Part shown: positions 11,101 through 21,440 of the stretch, piece by piece
Layout of the letters: each line of letters starts with the position of its first letter
Numbering within the stretch: the stretch's first letter is position 1
Source of the DNA: Megaustenia siamemsis
Taxonomy: Eukaryota > Mollusca > Gastropoda > Stylommatophora > Ariophantidae
NCBI GenBank assembly: GCA_032433765.1
Contig: JAVIAB010000092.1
Location: 62,038,126-62,102,125, forward strand
DNA: 64,000 nt
Reading direction: 5' to 3'
The notes under the pieces: model-generated
What the model was told of the DNA's origin: nothing
The model's input: only the letters and a program-made list of their open reading frames with translations
Database searches by the model: none
Translations under genes and position numbers: made by a program

Positions 11101-13349
11101 CGATTTACTTGGATTGCCCAATAGCCACTCTTGCAATCCAATGTTGTATAGAAGTCTGTGCCCTGAAATAGTGCCACTATGTCGTCTACCCTTGGCATTT
11201 GATAACTGATATCCTTCGTCACTTTATTCAGCGCTCTGTAATCACAACAGAATCTTTTTGTTCCATCCTTCTTCTGTACAATTACAACCGGTGATGACCA
11301 TTGCGACGTTGTTCTGTCAATTATTCCCGCTTTTAACATTTCTTCTATGGTTGTCTCTACGACCTCTCTATCTTTTAAGGGTGTCCTATACGTTCTTACA
11401 TTTGTTGGTTGTGCTGTTCCAGTATCTATTTCTAATTCTACTGTTTTGGTTTTCCCCAGTTCATAATCTGTCAACGCAAACATCTCATGGTTGTTGAATA
11501 CTAGTTTCTGTACTTGACTCCTATCCTCCTCATTTGTATGTATTTGTTCTTCTAACTGCTGTCGTCTCTCTTTTGTTAGTGTGTTTTGTTTTGTTTTTGC
11601 GTTCCGATTTAGTCCCCTATTTCTTCCTACTTCTCTTGTTATCTCCCTTTGTTCTTGCCTAAATCTTTGTCTCACCCAACGTAGATAGTCTTGCCTTTCC
11701 TCTTCTCTCCTCTCCTTCTCCTTTCTTTCATGTTGTGCCTCTCCTCTTCGCTCTTTCTTCCCTACATCCAACTTATTGATATCTTTCCGTTTAATCTGAG
11801 CTATGACCTTTCCCTTCTTTATTTTAATTGTTTTTCCCGAATAATTGATTAACATTACTGGCAAATTGTTCCCCTTACTTAATGTCGCTATGCCATCGAT
11901 CACTCTTATATTCGGTTCTTCCATTAATTCTTGTTTCGTTCTTGTCGTTTCTATCGTCATTCCCGGTCCAATATAATCATTTTGCTTTAGTTTCGCTAAA
12001 GTGATGTGTACGCGGTGCGGTTTTAATATTACATCCTCTTTTGCTCTCGCCAATGTTGCAATATGTATGTCATCCTCCATTTGTATTTCCACTCCTCCTA
12101 TCCTTAACGTTTGTGTCTTGTAATTCACTATAACTTCATTTTTCCTCATCCAGTCCCTACCTAATACCATAACCCTATTCATTCCTCTAACTACCATAAA
12201 CCTTTGTTGCATATGACATTTTCCTACCTTTATGTGTATCCATGTTTCTCCTATTACTTCCAACAATTGCCCACTTATTGACTCCAGTTTATTCCTTGTC
12301 ATCTTCATTCTTCCTTTGTACCCTTTTATTGCTCTATACGCAGTCTCTTTTATCACACTCACGCTGGCACCGGTGTCTATAATAGCCCTATATTTGTGCC
12401 TGTCTATTTGTACTATGCAAGAACATGGATCCTCTCTTCTGCCGTATCTACCAAATTGGTCAGGCTTCTCTTCTGTACTCAAAATCGCCTGCCTGTTTGA
12501 GTACTGTTTCCGTTTCCCGCTGCCCTGGTACATTCCTCCTCTTTTCTGTCTACTAGTTGTTTCTCTACATTGTCTAATAATATGACCTATTCTCCCACAC
12601 CTGTAACACCTTCTTGTCTCCTGAATGACATTGACTATCTGTGTTTCTCTTTGTTGTATCCTTCTCTGTCTCATATGGTCTATCTCCATGGGGCTTTCTT
12701 GCCTACCCACTCTACCAGCTTCTCTATCTTGTCCTTGTTCTTCTTCAAATCTTTTTGTTATACCCTCCTCTTCAATCGCTGCATTGATTACTTGTGAGAT
12801 TGTTGCCATTCTTCTTCTTGTTAGCATTACTTTCAGCCCCTTATCTCTTATCCCTGTTATGAATGTTGCTATTAACAACTTATTTACCTGTTCTGTTTCT
12901 ATTCCTGCTCCAAACCCTTGTTCTGCCATTTCCCTTATCCTTTCTCCATATTCTTCTATTGTCTCCCTTCTCCCTTGCTGAGCCCCTGTCAATTTCATGA
13001 TGGCATGCTGCTCATCTTTGAATTTTCCATACCTCTTTGCTAAGTACAGTTTAAACTCTTGCCATGGCTCTTCTTTTATTTCTTCTATTCTTCTTCTCAC
13101 GCACTTCGCTACTGCACTCTGACTCGTAGCTACCGCTAATTCCTTCCACTCTATTTGACTTAATTGTTTGCTCTTTGACCAGAACTCAATGGCATGTATC
13201 CATTCTTCAAATTTGTCTGGTTCTCCTGTAAAAACAGGAATCCTTCTTGTTATTTCCTGAGTTTGTAAATTATTCCCTAATCTTTCCACTACTTCCCCCA
13301 TCTTTTGCATGGCTTGCCACATATATCCCTCTTGTGTCATCCCCTCCAT
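8187..13349 (-). CDS. Gag-Pro-Pol polyprotein of a Ty3/gypsy retrotransposon
   Basis: One uninterrupted 1720-residue frame. Residues 1-240 are Gag-like. A CCHC zinc knuckle follows (C248, C251, H256, C261), then a retropepsin-type aspartic protease motif DTGAS (D325), RT with LDCKSGYW (D738) and YVDD (D801-D802), RNase H with YTDAS (D949), an integrase zinc finger HHCC (H1193, H1198, C1228, C1231) and the DDE core (D1259, D1319, E1355). A small GPY/SH3-like region lies around 1465-1520. The last ~195 residues are a Glu/Arg/Gln-rich low-complexity tail. Gag and Pol share one frame with no frameshift or stop, which differs from the usual gag/pol frameshift. All catalytic residues I can check are present, so it may be competent. 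It would copy its own RNA into DNA and integrate it. Start chosen as the first ATG of the frame, ~750 bp after the 5' LTR. Confidence 0.95.
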   Translation of the reverse strand: MEGMTQEGYMWQAMQKMGEVVERLGNNLQTQEITRRIPVFTGEPDKFEEWIHAIEFWSKSKQLSQIEWKELAVATSQSAVAKCVRRRIEEIKEEPWQEFKLYLAKRYGKFKDEQHAIMKLTGAQQGRRETIEEYGERIREMAEQGFGAGIETEQVNKLLIATFITGIRDKGLKVMLTRRRMATISQVINAAIEEEGITKRFEEEQGQDREAGRVGRQESPMEIDHMRQRRIQQRETQIVNVIQETRRCYRCGRIGHIIRQCRETTSRQKRGGMYQGSGKRKQYSNRQAILSTEEKPDQFGRYGRREDPCSCIVQIDRHKYRAIIDTGASVSVIKETAYRAIKGYKGRMKMTRNKLESISGQLLEVIGETWIHIKVGKCHMQQRFMVVRGMNRVMVLGRDWMRKNEVIVNYKTQTLRIGGVEIQMEDDIHIATLARAKEDVILKPHRVHITLAKLKQNDYIGPGMTIETTRTKQELMEEPNIRVIDGIATLSKGNNLPVMLINYSGKTIKIKKGKVIAQIKRKDINKLDVGKKERRGEAQHERKEKERREEERQDYLRWVRQRFRQEQREITREVGRNRGLNRNAKTKQNTLTKERRQQLEEQIHTNEEDRSQVQKLVFNNHEMFALTDYELGKTKTVELEIDTGTAQPTNVRTYRTPLKDREVVETTIEEMLKAGIIDRTTSQWSSPVVIVQKKDGTKRFCCDYRALNKVTKDISYQMPRVDDIVALFQGTDFYTTLDCKSGYWAIQVNRSTRDKLAFNTHLGTFTWNVMPFGLKGSPATYMNLMNQVLQGLGTFAQAYVDDIIIFTKGTKEQHLKHVQMVFDRLRQHDIKLKLNKCQFLRKEVKYLGFVVNREGILPDKDKVQVIKEMKPPTKVREVRSFLGMCGYYRRFIPKFAEVAEPLTTLTKKFVRFQWSTGCQRAFETLKEGLAKVPLLAHPNKEGRMILYTDASDVAIGACLVCEKIEVDKITGRNRVQEWPIYFLSHKLSRTQIRWPTIEKEAFAIHYAIQKLHFYIYGQQVVIRTDHKPLKAILEAPIKNRKIDMWSLTLQNSGAKVEYIEGARNICADWLSRMPRQEGEEIEQNESNTDVDDRTFQINIIDTNRVSQTRNETEGEEENNTEEEEVDITREAQSKDDELGEIIRDIKSGKAKKWRKFSIDENGGILLYIGDEDEVQPWVCIPRVYRKQLLSMYHEENGHMGRDKMLDALRIKYYWPGLYRSVDEHAKRCRVCKTRNLLQKGGPMMTMEKQYFAMQKMSMDITGPYPTTISGNKYILHVTDSYSRWPESVPIPNKNTDTIIDILLNEIIPRYSCPQSILTDNGGEFTSSKFRQTLKKLNIQHIRTSVYNPQANGINERQHRTLNDIISKLTRGREMEWDVKLNHALAAIRMNKNESTQFSPFFLLYGRHPMLPLDNVLQPRRRYMGEEIHEIILQQMHDTQRMVWKNLKRAEKKNQQKSKDKEAIEYRVGDKVYYKNQTATSKISPKWKEGYVIIKKTGEANYIIKHIYGKRGIRTHRRNIRKDDELWSEKEQEQRERPRRKCTMYGRKESTEYTGSEGEQEVNTNTREQEKGQREKKYGSSNESEEEQGESSEEEGNSTGEDPPYRNTRSQCRRRQERRVQRERQTSSEEEDMPIPERRLRLNQRQQEGERQEETREKQVGGRMEKETQQNRSVVRKRQGRWSSGESPEEKKNREQESEQWESEESYQTEERSQEMIGEVE

Positions 13350-14099
13350 TTTTGTTTCTATTTCTCACTACCCTTCTCTTACTACCTTGTTCCTTTCCCT
13401 GTATTGATGTCTATTTTCTACTGTAATACTCAACCTGCTATTTCTCTTGTCTCAACGTCTCCCCCACTTGTGATGATATCCTACGCCAATATTCAATTAT
13501 TTATCTCTTGGGACTCTATCTGATCTCTTTGTTCATCACCTGTTTATATTTCCATTCATGTTTGTTCATAAACAATTTTCTGGAACCAAAATATATGACA
13601 CCCAACTCTGTTTACCACAATATAATCATTGCTCACACAAAAATCACACAATGTGTCACAATATCACTCTTTACAACAATTTGTTCATCACCTTCACCCA
13701 AAATACAAATCTCTCTCTAACCTTGTATCCCAGCCATGTGTGTCATTTGTTGTAATACTATTTGTTCCTTATTTTACTCCCTCTTCCCTTAATTACTATG
13801 TCCCTATTCTATCTAAAAAATATGGTTGACACACACGACTGTGATAGCACTCTTTATAAATTTCTCTCCCTTTTTTTTTCTTTAAACGTGTGGCCACACA
13901 CTTTACACTCTTTACACTTCTCTTTAATATCTCTCACTCAATACTCCTTCCACTCGCTAATTAATATACTACTTAATTAACTAGTAACACACTTTTGAAG
14001 ATCCTTTGAATTTTCTCCCCGCTTTGCTACCACTGCGTCTCACTTGCCTGTCTTTGACCTAACGTTGGCCATTGCCCAAAAATGTAGCAGCTTTTTATT
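13350..14099 (-). other. 5' leader of the gypsy element, between LTR and ORF
   Basis: About 750 bp of AT-rich, non-coding sequence on the element's sense strand. No TGG-starting tRNA primer-binding site touches the LTR. The nearest candidate, TGGGCAATGGCC (complement of 14067-14078), starts 21 nt inside. The priming mechanism or exact LTR edge is therefore unresolved. Confidence 0.6.
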
Positions 14100-16104
14100 T
14101 ATAATGTAACAGGTTTATGAACACAGGAAGGCGTGATCACACTAGTTGAACCGACTTCTCCCAGAAGCCTGCCCTGTACTGTATGCACTAGGACGACATG
14201 GTGAACACCACATCAACGCCCCCTATGCAACCCTACACGTGGTGGACGCAGGCCTTGCCTCGCCTGTGACGCTCCTTCACTGCCGATATGGACTGTCGGA
14301 AGTGTCGTAGGCAAGTCCCTCTTGCCCGCATTGACTTGACCGCTGCTCTGCTTTACTGGAGGAAGGACTTGCCACGCCTTGCTTCCGGTACGCCTTACAC
14401 AGAAGATGCAGACAAACAGCTCACTCCATTTTGAGCCATCCCCTGCTTGACTTGAAGAACTCGTCTTACCGCTAAAGGCGGTCTGACTCTCCTTCGACCT
14501 TCCTCTGTGGATATCTGGACGGAAGCTCGTTGAGATCTGAGCCCTCGTGAATCCTACCCGCTGCTAGAACACCAGCCGGTTGCACTGGCCAACGACTTGA
14601 CCACCTGTTACGACTTGACCACCTGTTACGACTTGACCACCTGTTACGACTTGACCACCTGTTGACCGTTAGCAGTACTTCGCGCTATTCAATCTATGGT
14701 TCAGGACAACCTAATCCGTTCGTCGTCAGGACAAGACAACAAGAACACAGCTAGCATTTCCAACATGTTTCAACACCATTGGAGTTAACAGTTAAACGTT
14801 TATTAAACACTAACAAATCCATTCCCAGAAATTTACAAAATGTCCACTGTCACTCTTATAGTGACCTCTCATTCCGACCTGACTCTCGCACTGACAACAC
14901 GTTCAATGCTCCATAATATTTGTCTCCTCAACATGAGTGAGACCTGCAATAATACAACAGTCTCTGCACTTGTTTAGTGCCAGTGACCCTCACAGTTAAA
15001 TTAATTCCACCGTCTCTGTTCTATGCTAAGTATACACTCATAATGATTCAAAGTCTCTGTTCTACGCTAAGTGGAACACTCATAATAATTCACATATGTT
15101 CTAGGTGAAATTGAATACTCACAATGATACAAAGTCTCTGAGTTATCAGAAGCTACCAGCTTCATAGTCAATTCTCTCCATGACTACATCTACTCTAAGT
15201 CACTGAAGTTTCGGTGAGAACACTCACAATTTATATATACGTCCCTAGTCTATGCTACTTGAACACTCACAATAATTCACAACCTATTCTAGGTAAACTT
15301 GAATACTCACAATGATTCAAAGTCTCTGAGTTATCAGAAGCTACCAGCTTCATAGTCAATTCTCTCCATGACTATATCTAGTCTAATTCACTGAAGTTTC
15401 GGTGAGAACACTCACGATTAATATATACGTCTCTACACATGTGGTGAGCTCTCCACGCTCTGCTAATGTCTCGATGGAATGATTGATATTCAATCTTCCG
15501 ATGTAGGTGATTACACATATCTCCTAAATCTCATGATACTGTACCCACCTGATTCACAATCAAGTCCTTGCGATAATTGTAACACGAACATTTATCTGTT
15601 ATTCATAGTACAGCCCTACTGTGCCTAGCTTAATCTGGCATCACAACTAATCACATCTAACTGTCCAGTGTCCAGGAAACTCACACAACTAACTTGAGGG
15701 GCTGTCGCCCTCCAACTAACATAGCTACTAACTTTCTCACCAACCTAACTAGTTCACGGTACCGACTGTATTTCTACAGACGTCCGCATCTGAACACACT
15801 TCTGAATCGAATGAATTCAACCCTCCTCTCACCAACCTGACTTGCGCACACTGATCTCTTAACAGTCACCTCTCAATGTTCTCCTTTGTTCACTAACCTC
15901 TGGCTTTTTCCCTGCCCCCCGTGATTCTTGCTTACTCACACCCTTCTCGAGCCCTTGAACACCTATCAGCTCTGCTTCCTAATTATCCCCCCTTTGTTTA
16001 CATTCTGCCCTTCACTCACTAATTTCCTATCGCTGCTATCTCCTGTTTCAAACTTACTATTGCTATAGCCTGTTTCCACCATACCCCTTCTATACCCTTT
16101 TTCA
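14100..16104 (-). repeat. 5' LTR of the gypsy element (right copy)
   Basis: Direct repeat of 5944-7982, shorter by 34 bp. It has four instead of five 18-bp units (14592-14663) and one instead of two 16-bp units near 14380. A sense-strand TATA-like box lies at 15231-15240 and a second near 15419-15428 in the duplicated block. AATAAA on the sense strand is at 14799-14804. This order (TATA, then polyadenylation signal, then end) fits a U3-R-U5 LTR driving transcription leftward. Confidence 0.9.
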
Positions 16105-16410
16105 GAACCAGTGACAGAGCATCATCTTCAGAGGCTGAGATGAGTGAACCCACTCCCCGGGATGACCTAGTATTCTTAATTGCATCTATTGTTTCACATG
16201 TTCACTGAGGTATCTGGTCCTGTGATCGAAAAATATATATTCATTACCGTCCTGTAATACATACGTGGTAACCATCTATATGAAGAATTGTTCAGCTTGG
16301 TTTTTCTTCTGCCTATTCTTTCACAATCTCAAAACCATGGACTTGAGTGACACAATAATATCCACCATTGCAAAGACCTGTGTTTAGTCTTGTCTTTCTA
16401 AACCATCATT

Positions 16411-16421
16411 ACATGGTATAT
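16411..16421. repeat. left target-site duplication of LINE 16422-19094
   Basis: ACATGGTATAT, repeated exactly at 19095-19105 on the other side of the LINE. This fixes both ends of the insertion. Confidence 0.85.
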
Positions 16422-16429
16422 CATCATCA

Positions 16430-16633
16430 TCAAGTGCCTTCTCCGCAACGAAGGTTGACTACCATGGATCGCCATTCTGCTCTGTTTCTTGCTTTGATAG
16501 TGCAGGCTGTCATAGATTGACTTGTCCATCTTTTGATGTAACTCGTCCAAGTTAATCTTGGTCTGCCTCTGCCTCTTTTACCTTGTATTTTTCCTTCCAA
16601 TATTACTTTTAGTAGGCTGTTGTCTTTTAACAT
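16430..16633 (-). pseudogene. LINE group A RT C-terminal end, frame-broken
   Basis: The last ~65 residues of the group A protein in a frame shifted relative to 16627-17820. It includes the basic GKIQGKRGRGRPRLTW segment typical of the C-terminal region of these LINE proteins. The same segment is found in the copies at 27.6 kb and 55.4 kb. The frame break near 16630 marks the copy as inactive. Confidence 0.75.
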
Positions 16634-17820
16634 GCCCCAAAAATTTCATGTCTTGTCTTAATTGTATTTAGTAGTTCTCTTTTTATTTTTAGTTTTAAAA
16701 CTTCATTGTTTGTCATCTTTTGTTTCCATCCAATTCTACCTATTCTTCTATAAATCCACATTTCAAAGGCTTCAATTTTCTGTTCTGTTTTCTTGTCTAA
16801 TGTCCATGTTTCTGCACCGTACAGGAATATTGAGAAGATGTAACATTTTGCCATTCTTAGTTTCAGCCCTGTTGATATTTGTTTTGTTGTTAGTATATTT
16901 TTCATGGCATTAAAATTACTTTTTGCCATACCTATTCTTTTGTTTATTTCAATTTTGCATTTTCCATCATTGGTTATAGTATGTCCCAGGTAGTTGTAGC
17001 TCTGGACTGTCTCCAGATGTATTCCCTCAACTGTGATATTTAATTGTAGGTCTTGAGAATTTTCTTTGTTTATGATCATAGTTTTAGTCTTTTTGATATT
17101 CATTTCTAGTCTATATTTTTTGCTTGTTATGTTTATCACATTAAGCAATTGTTGTAGGTCTTTAGGATTTTCTGCTAGTAGAACAGTATCTAGTGCATAT
17201 CTTAGGTTATTGATTATCTTTCCATTAATGTGTAGGCCTGGTATCTCTGAGATGTTTTTAAAGATTTTCTCAGTGTATAGATTGAACAAGCTTGGTGATA
17301 GGATGCATCCTTGTCTTACTCCTCTTTTTATGTCCATGGGTGTAGAGTTCTCCTTGTTATATCTTATTATTGCCGTTTGCTCCCAGTACAAATTACATAT
17401 TAGTCGTATGTCTGTGTCGTCTAGATTTATATCCTTTAGGCAGTCTATGAGTTGGTTATGGTGTATTTTATCGAAAGCTTTGGTGTAGTCTATGAAGCAG
17501 GCATATATTGGTTTGTTTACTTCTGTGTACTTTTCAATCAATGTTCTCATGCTGACTATGGCTTCTTTTGTCCCACTGTTTTTCCTGAATACAAATTGTT
17601 GCTCATCTAATTCAGTATTGATTTTATTCTGAATCCTTCCCTGTATAACTTTTAGTAAAATTTTTGTTACCTGGCTCATTAGGCTTATTGTTCTGAAATC
17701 ACTGCATTCAACTGCACCATTCTTTTTAGGCAATGCAATGAAAGTTGATATTTTTAGATCGTTTGATATGTATCCTGTATGGTATATGTCATTGCACATG
17801 TCTGTGATCTTCGATGCCAA
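16627..17820 (-). pseudogene. LINE group A reverse transcriptase domain, inactive
   Basis: A 397-residue frame with non-LTR RT blocks: FIDYTKAFDK, GVRQGCILSP and then RYALDTVLLAE where the Y-A-D-D active site should be. The first catalytic aspartate of that motif reads as leucine, so the enzyme would be dead. Downstream comes the FLYGAETWTLDKK segment common to these LINEs. The frame is separated from the endonuclease part by stops around 17821-18066. The clade (Jockey, I/Nimb or related) cannot be settled by eye. Confidence 0.85.
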
Positions 17821-18066
17821 ACTCTTCTAGAGTCTGTATCATCTCTATCTGTATATTGTCAGGTCCTGCTGCCTTTCCCTTTTTCATTGGTTTTTTATAG
17901 CTTTTTCTACTTCAGATTTCAGGATTTTATAGTTGTATGTACATTTTATGTCTGGCTTTCTGTCCCTTTCGTCATGAAATAATTCTGTTATATATTCTTG
18001 CCATCTATCTATTATATCTTTGTTGTCTATTAGCATTCTTCCCTCTTTGTTTGCAATACATCCGTT

Positions 18067-18903
18067 TCATACAGCTTTTTTGTCTTTATTCGTCATTCTC
18101 TTTATTTCTGTGTGCATCTCTCTTAAGTTTTGTTTACTTTCCATAGTTTCGACTTCTAGACATCTTTGGTTGAGCCAGTCATCTTTTGCCTTTTTGCACA
18201 TTCTCCGTATTTCATTGTCTATATCCTTGTATCTGGCAGTGTTTTTTGCATATCTTCTTTCTTCCATTTTTTCTAAGATTTTGTCAGTTATCCATTTTTG
18301 TTTTTTGTTACTTTCCTTTTTGGGCAAGGTGTTGCAGGATTCTTGCATGCTGTTTTTTATGCATTGCCATTTTATTGTGACTTTTTCCTCAGGATTTTCT
18401 CTTCTGTACTGCTCAATCCCCTCTTCTAGTAGATTCTGATATGTGTTCTTTGCTTGTACAGTATAAGTTTCTTTTACATCTTTCTGGTTTAACGCTGTTA
18501 TATCTATTGGTGTTGCTGAATTAGTTTTTTGTTTGTTTCTCTTTAATTTTATTTTCATTTTTATCATTACAGGATTGTGGTCTGAATTAATATCTGCTCC
18601 TGGGTAGGTTTTGGCTTTCTTGACGCTGTTCCTGAATCTGTCTTTTATCGTTATGTAATCTATTTGATTTCTCTTCTTGTCTCCAGGGCTTTTCCATGTG
18701 TATAGTTTCATTTTCCCTTGCTCAAAGAAGGTGTTGCATATTATTAGTCTGTTTTCTTCACAAAATTGTATTAATCTTTCTCCTCTGTTATTCCTTTTTC
18801 CTAGACCATCATTTCCTATAATGGTCTTATATTTACTTTTTCCTACTTTAGCATTCATATCACCCATTATAATCAAGATGTCTGATGATTTCACTTGCTT
18901 CAT
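18067..18903 (-). pseudogene. LINE group A endonuclease (EEP/APE-like) and linker, truncated
   Basis: A 278-residue frame with hallmarks of the exonuclease-endonuclease-phosphatase fold: MGDMNAKVG, KRNQIDYI and the terminal SDHNPV motif. A basic linker leading toward RT follows. The domain's first residues lie upstream to 19094 in a broken frame, and the true N-terminus is lost by 5' truncation. Its role in an active element is nicking of target DNA for target-primed reverse transcription. Confidence 0.85.
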
Positions 18904-19298
18904 AACTGTGTTTAGATCTTCATAGAATGCCTCTATTTGTTCGTCTGTATAGTCTTTGTAGGTGCGTATGTCTGTATTATTGCTATGTCGAATGGTTTTG
19001 CCTTCATTTTTAATAGTATAATCCTATCATTGTATGTCAAGTGAGTATTTATATATTTTTGTAGCTCTCGTTTTATTAGAATGCCTACTCCTCAACATGG
19101 TATATACATCACAATTTCTTCCAGTAAAATTATGAGGACCTTCTTCCTCCCGGTTTTCCCTGTGCTCACACTCCTCTCCCAAAAAGAAAAAAAATCTCTT
19201 TTACTCTGAAGGAATTTTAGTGCAACAGATATTGTTAAAAAGTAAAGGCTGGAGAAATGCCAAATAATTCCCCAAAAATTCTCTAAATCAGACTAAAT

Positions 19299-19623
19299 GA
19301 ATAAAGGCAACATTTTAAGAATTGTTTTTTGTGTGCTAAATAAAGAGGCCAACACAAAAAGGGAGCTCTTAAAAAACATTAGAAAGAAGCAATCAACATT
19401 TTTCGGGCACATCATGAGAAGAGGAAAGTTGGAATACTTGGTTACAACAGGCAAAATAAAAGGAAAGAGAGATCGTGGGCGACAAAGAGAGAAAATACTG
19501 GATAGCTTGGTGTCATGGCATGGAAAACAGTCAACAACAGAACTCATACGATGCACTGTAGATAGAAGATTGTGGAGGGACATGACCACCTACGCCAACT
19601 GGTATGGCACATGATGATGATGA
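19299..19623 (+). mobile_element. LINE group B 3' fragment
   Basis: Short 5'-truncated copy on the + strand. The frame 19297-19614 carries KRELLKNIRKKQSTFFGHIM and a KGKRDRGRQREKIL segment, the C-terminal signature of group B (compare 41.5 and 47.3 kb). It ends in ACATGATGATGATGA. Flanks TCAGACTAAAT (19288-19298) and TCAGCTAAAT (19624-19633) differ by one base insertion and are a likely decayed TSD. Confidence 0.8.
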
Positions 19624-19633
19624 TCAGCTAAAT

Positions 19634-20814
19634 ACACACTTTATGCATGTGGAATCCTGGGGCAAGCATGTTCATACTAGGTTTTTTTTTTTTATACAGT
19701 CGCTGAGAACTCAAGACTATGCACTTTAAGAGTAATTTAAGGACCATCTGACACCTCCCAATTAAATTTGCCTTAGTAGATTTGTTTGTGGTGATCAGTC
19801 TTATTGGTTAGTCCTATATCTACACCTTCAGATGACCCTCCCAGTAATTTTATAGCTTTTTTCCAGCATTGGGCAATCTATAAAAAATAGCCGGTCAACC
19901 TTTTCTCATTGTCTTTTAAGTGGCCAAGATTCAAAGACAGTATGGTTGATCAGTGAAATTTTGTCACACTCACCCACCTGCGCTAGAGTATCTAATCATT
20001 GGGGGATTATTTCGCAAGATATGAACTTCTGCACTTACACAGTAATTTGCTACAATCTAAAATCCACACACCCCAACGAAAATAACATTACTGAACAGAT
20101 CTAAAGATCAATTTTCCTTCAAAATCTTTTAAGTCTCTTGAAATTTCTATCACCTGTTACATTTCATAAAGCAGGGACTACATAGAAAAGATTGAATTAT
20201 TTTCCCAATACTTACAGTTTAAAGAATTGGTTTAACTTCTATTAATGAAAAGCATTGAAGATACCTGTGGACCACCCAAACGAGTCTTGAGGGCCATGGG
20301 TTGGACAACGCTGGTCTAAAACATACAGTTTTTTCATGTTTTTAACAAAATTTTTATTATCTTTCTCTCTCTGTCTCTCTTTATCTTTATGTGCTAGTTT
20401 ATGTGCATGCGTGTGTTAAGGGATGAGAGGTTGATAGGGAAAGGAGGTAAGCACCGATTGCTAAACACAGAAAGCATACAATTATAATATCATATGAAAC
20501 TGATCTGATGATAAACACTTTGGACAATCCAATTTATTAAATGGGATATAAAAATAGAATTAAAGAGCTTACAATGGGAATTTGTAAAGTAAAAAAAAAA
20601 TAAAATAATCAGTGACAATTTCAAATGAATCTTGATGTTGGAAAAGAATATGTTGCTTTTGTTGCAATCAAGTTCAGTGTGCATACTCTATATAACCCAG
20701 TGCGTACGCTACTGCTAGACATTTTATGCAGACTATTCTTGTATAAAACTGTGCAATACTACATATTTATTGTGTTTTGTCTTGCTTTAAGTATTTCTGT
20801 CTTAACATACTGCC
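19634..20814. other. non-coding spacer, nothing recognised
   Basis: AT-rich sequence with a short pyrimidine-rich CTCT run around 20362-20380. No frame of interest and no repeat that I could match elsewhere in the window. Confidence 0.5.
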
Positions 20815-21213
20815 ATCATCTTCATTAAGTGCCATGCCATTTGGTGTAGGTGATTATCTCTTGGCCTGTCATGCATGTTGTAGTTTCGGTATGCTATTTG
20901 CAAATGCTGTTCAATATTTGTTCGCTTGATTTTCCTCTGCTCCTCTTTTCATCCAGTCTGTTCATTGTTATAGTATATCAATATGTTCATATCATGTCAC
21001 ATGCCCAGTAAATATAGATTGTCTTTTTCTCATGATTCTGATGACATCTCTGGTTTCTTCAGCTCTTTTTAAATATTCTTCATTAGTGATCTTTGCTGTC
21101 CATGAAATTCATAGCATTCTTCTGATATACCGCATCACAGCTGCCTCCAATGTTCTTTGTGTTTCTTATTTACCTTCAACATATTACTATGAGCTATTCC
21201 AAATCTTAAAATA
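20815..21213 (-). mobile_element. LINE C-terminal relic (group D), minus strand
   Basis: The minus-strand translation, broken by stops, reads RRMLWISWTAKITNEEYL and later MRKRQSIFTGHV. This corresponds to the post-RT region of group B-like LINEs but is clearly diverged. The 3' end is at the left, near the GCCATCATCTTCATTAAGTG stretch. Flanks TAACATACTGCCAT (left) and CAACATATTACTAT (right) are similar and may be a decayed TSD. Confidence 0.6.
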
Positions 21214-21440
21214 TATTGAAGAGTTACAGTAGTGAAGTGGTTAGTGTACTCTTCTGCTGATCCTGGTTCAGTTCCTATATTTAGTTACATGCTTTTTCAA
21301 TCAACATGGCTTTGGTATTCATCCAGCCATTAAACAACATACTAGATATTTTCTCCAAGAAAAGTAACATGACCTGGCGTAACAGCAATCACATCATTCA
21401 CAAATGTGCAAATGGTCATAAAAAGATATGGCTATTAACA
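21214..21440 (+). repeat. tRNA-derived SINE relic
   Basis: Head AGTGAAGTGGTTAGTGTACT followed 17 bases later by GGTTCAGTTCCT, a decayed A-box/B-box pair. A downstream AATCACATCATTCAC block resembles the body of the SINEs at 28786 and 24977. Strongly diverged, with no clear TSD. Confidence 0.5.

Larger units (their letters stand above)
5944..16104 (-). mobile_element. complete Ty3/gypsy LTR retrotransposon
   Basis: Two direct repeats, 5944-7982 (2039 bp) and 14100-16104 (2005 bp), flank a 6117-bp internal region with one minus-strand Gag-Pro-Pol frame. Domain order PR-RT-RNaseH-integrase is that of Ty3/gypsy (Metaviridae). The LTRs look almost identical. The visible length differences are one extra 18-bp and one extra 16-bp tandem unit in the left LTR plus two compensating single-base changes in C runs, so the insertion is young. 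Flanks TAACC (5939-5943) and GAACC (16105-16109) match at 4 of 5 bases and could be the target-site duplication. There is no env-like frame. The element is antisense to CRTC. Confidence 0.93.
16422..19094 (-). mobile_element. LINE group A copy, 5'-truncated, with TSD
   Basis: Minus-strand non-LTR retrotransposon of 2673 bp bounded by an 11-bp TSD (16411-16421 and 19095-19105). On its sense strand it begins inside the APE-type endonuclease domain, runs through linker and RT, and ends in a TGATGATGATGA tail at 16422. It lies about 0.3 kb beyond the gypsy element. Several frames are broken, so it is a dead copy. It supplies the reference for the group A relics at 27.57, 52.66/55.06 and 62.34 kb. 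Confidence 0.88.

Noticed and set aside
8387..13523. Many plus-strand frames of 65-189 codons
   Set aside because: They lie opposite the gypsy Gag-Pro-Pol frame and are antisense shadows of it, with hydrophobic low-complexity translations.
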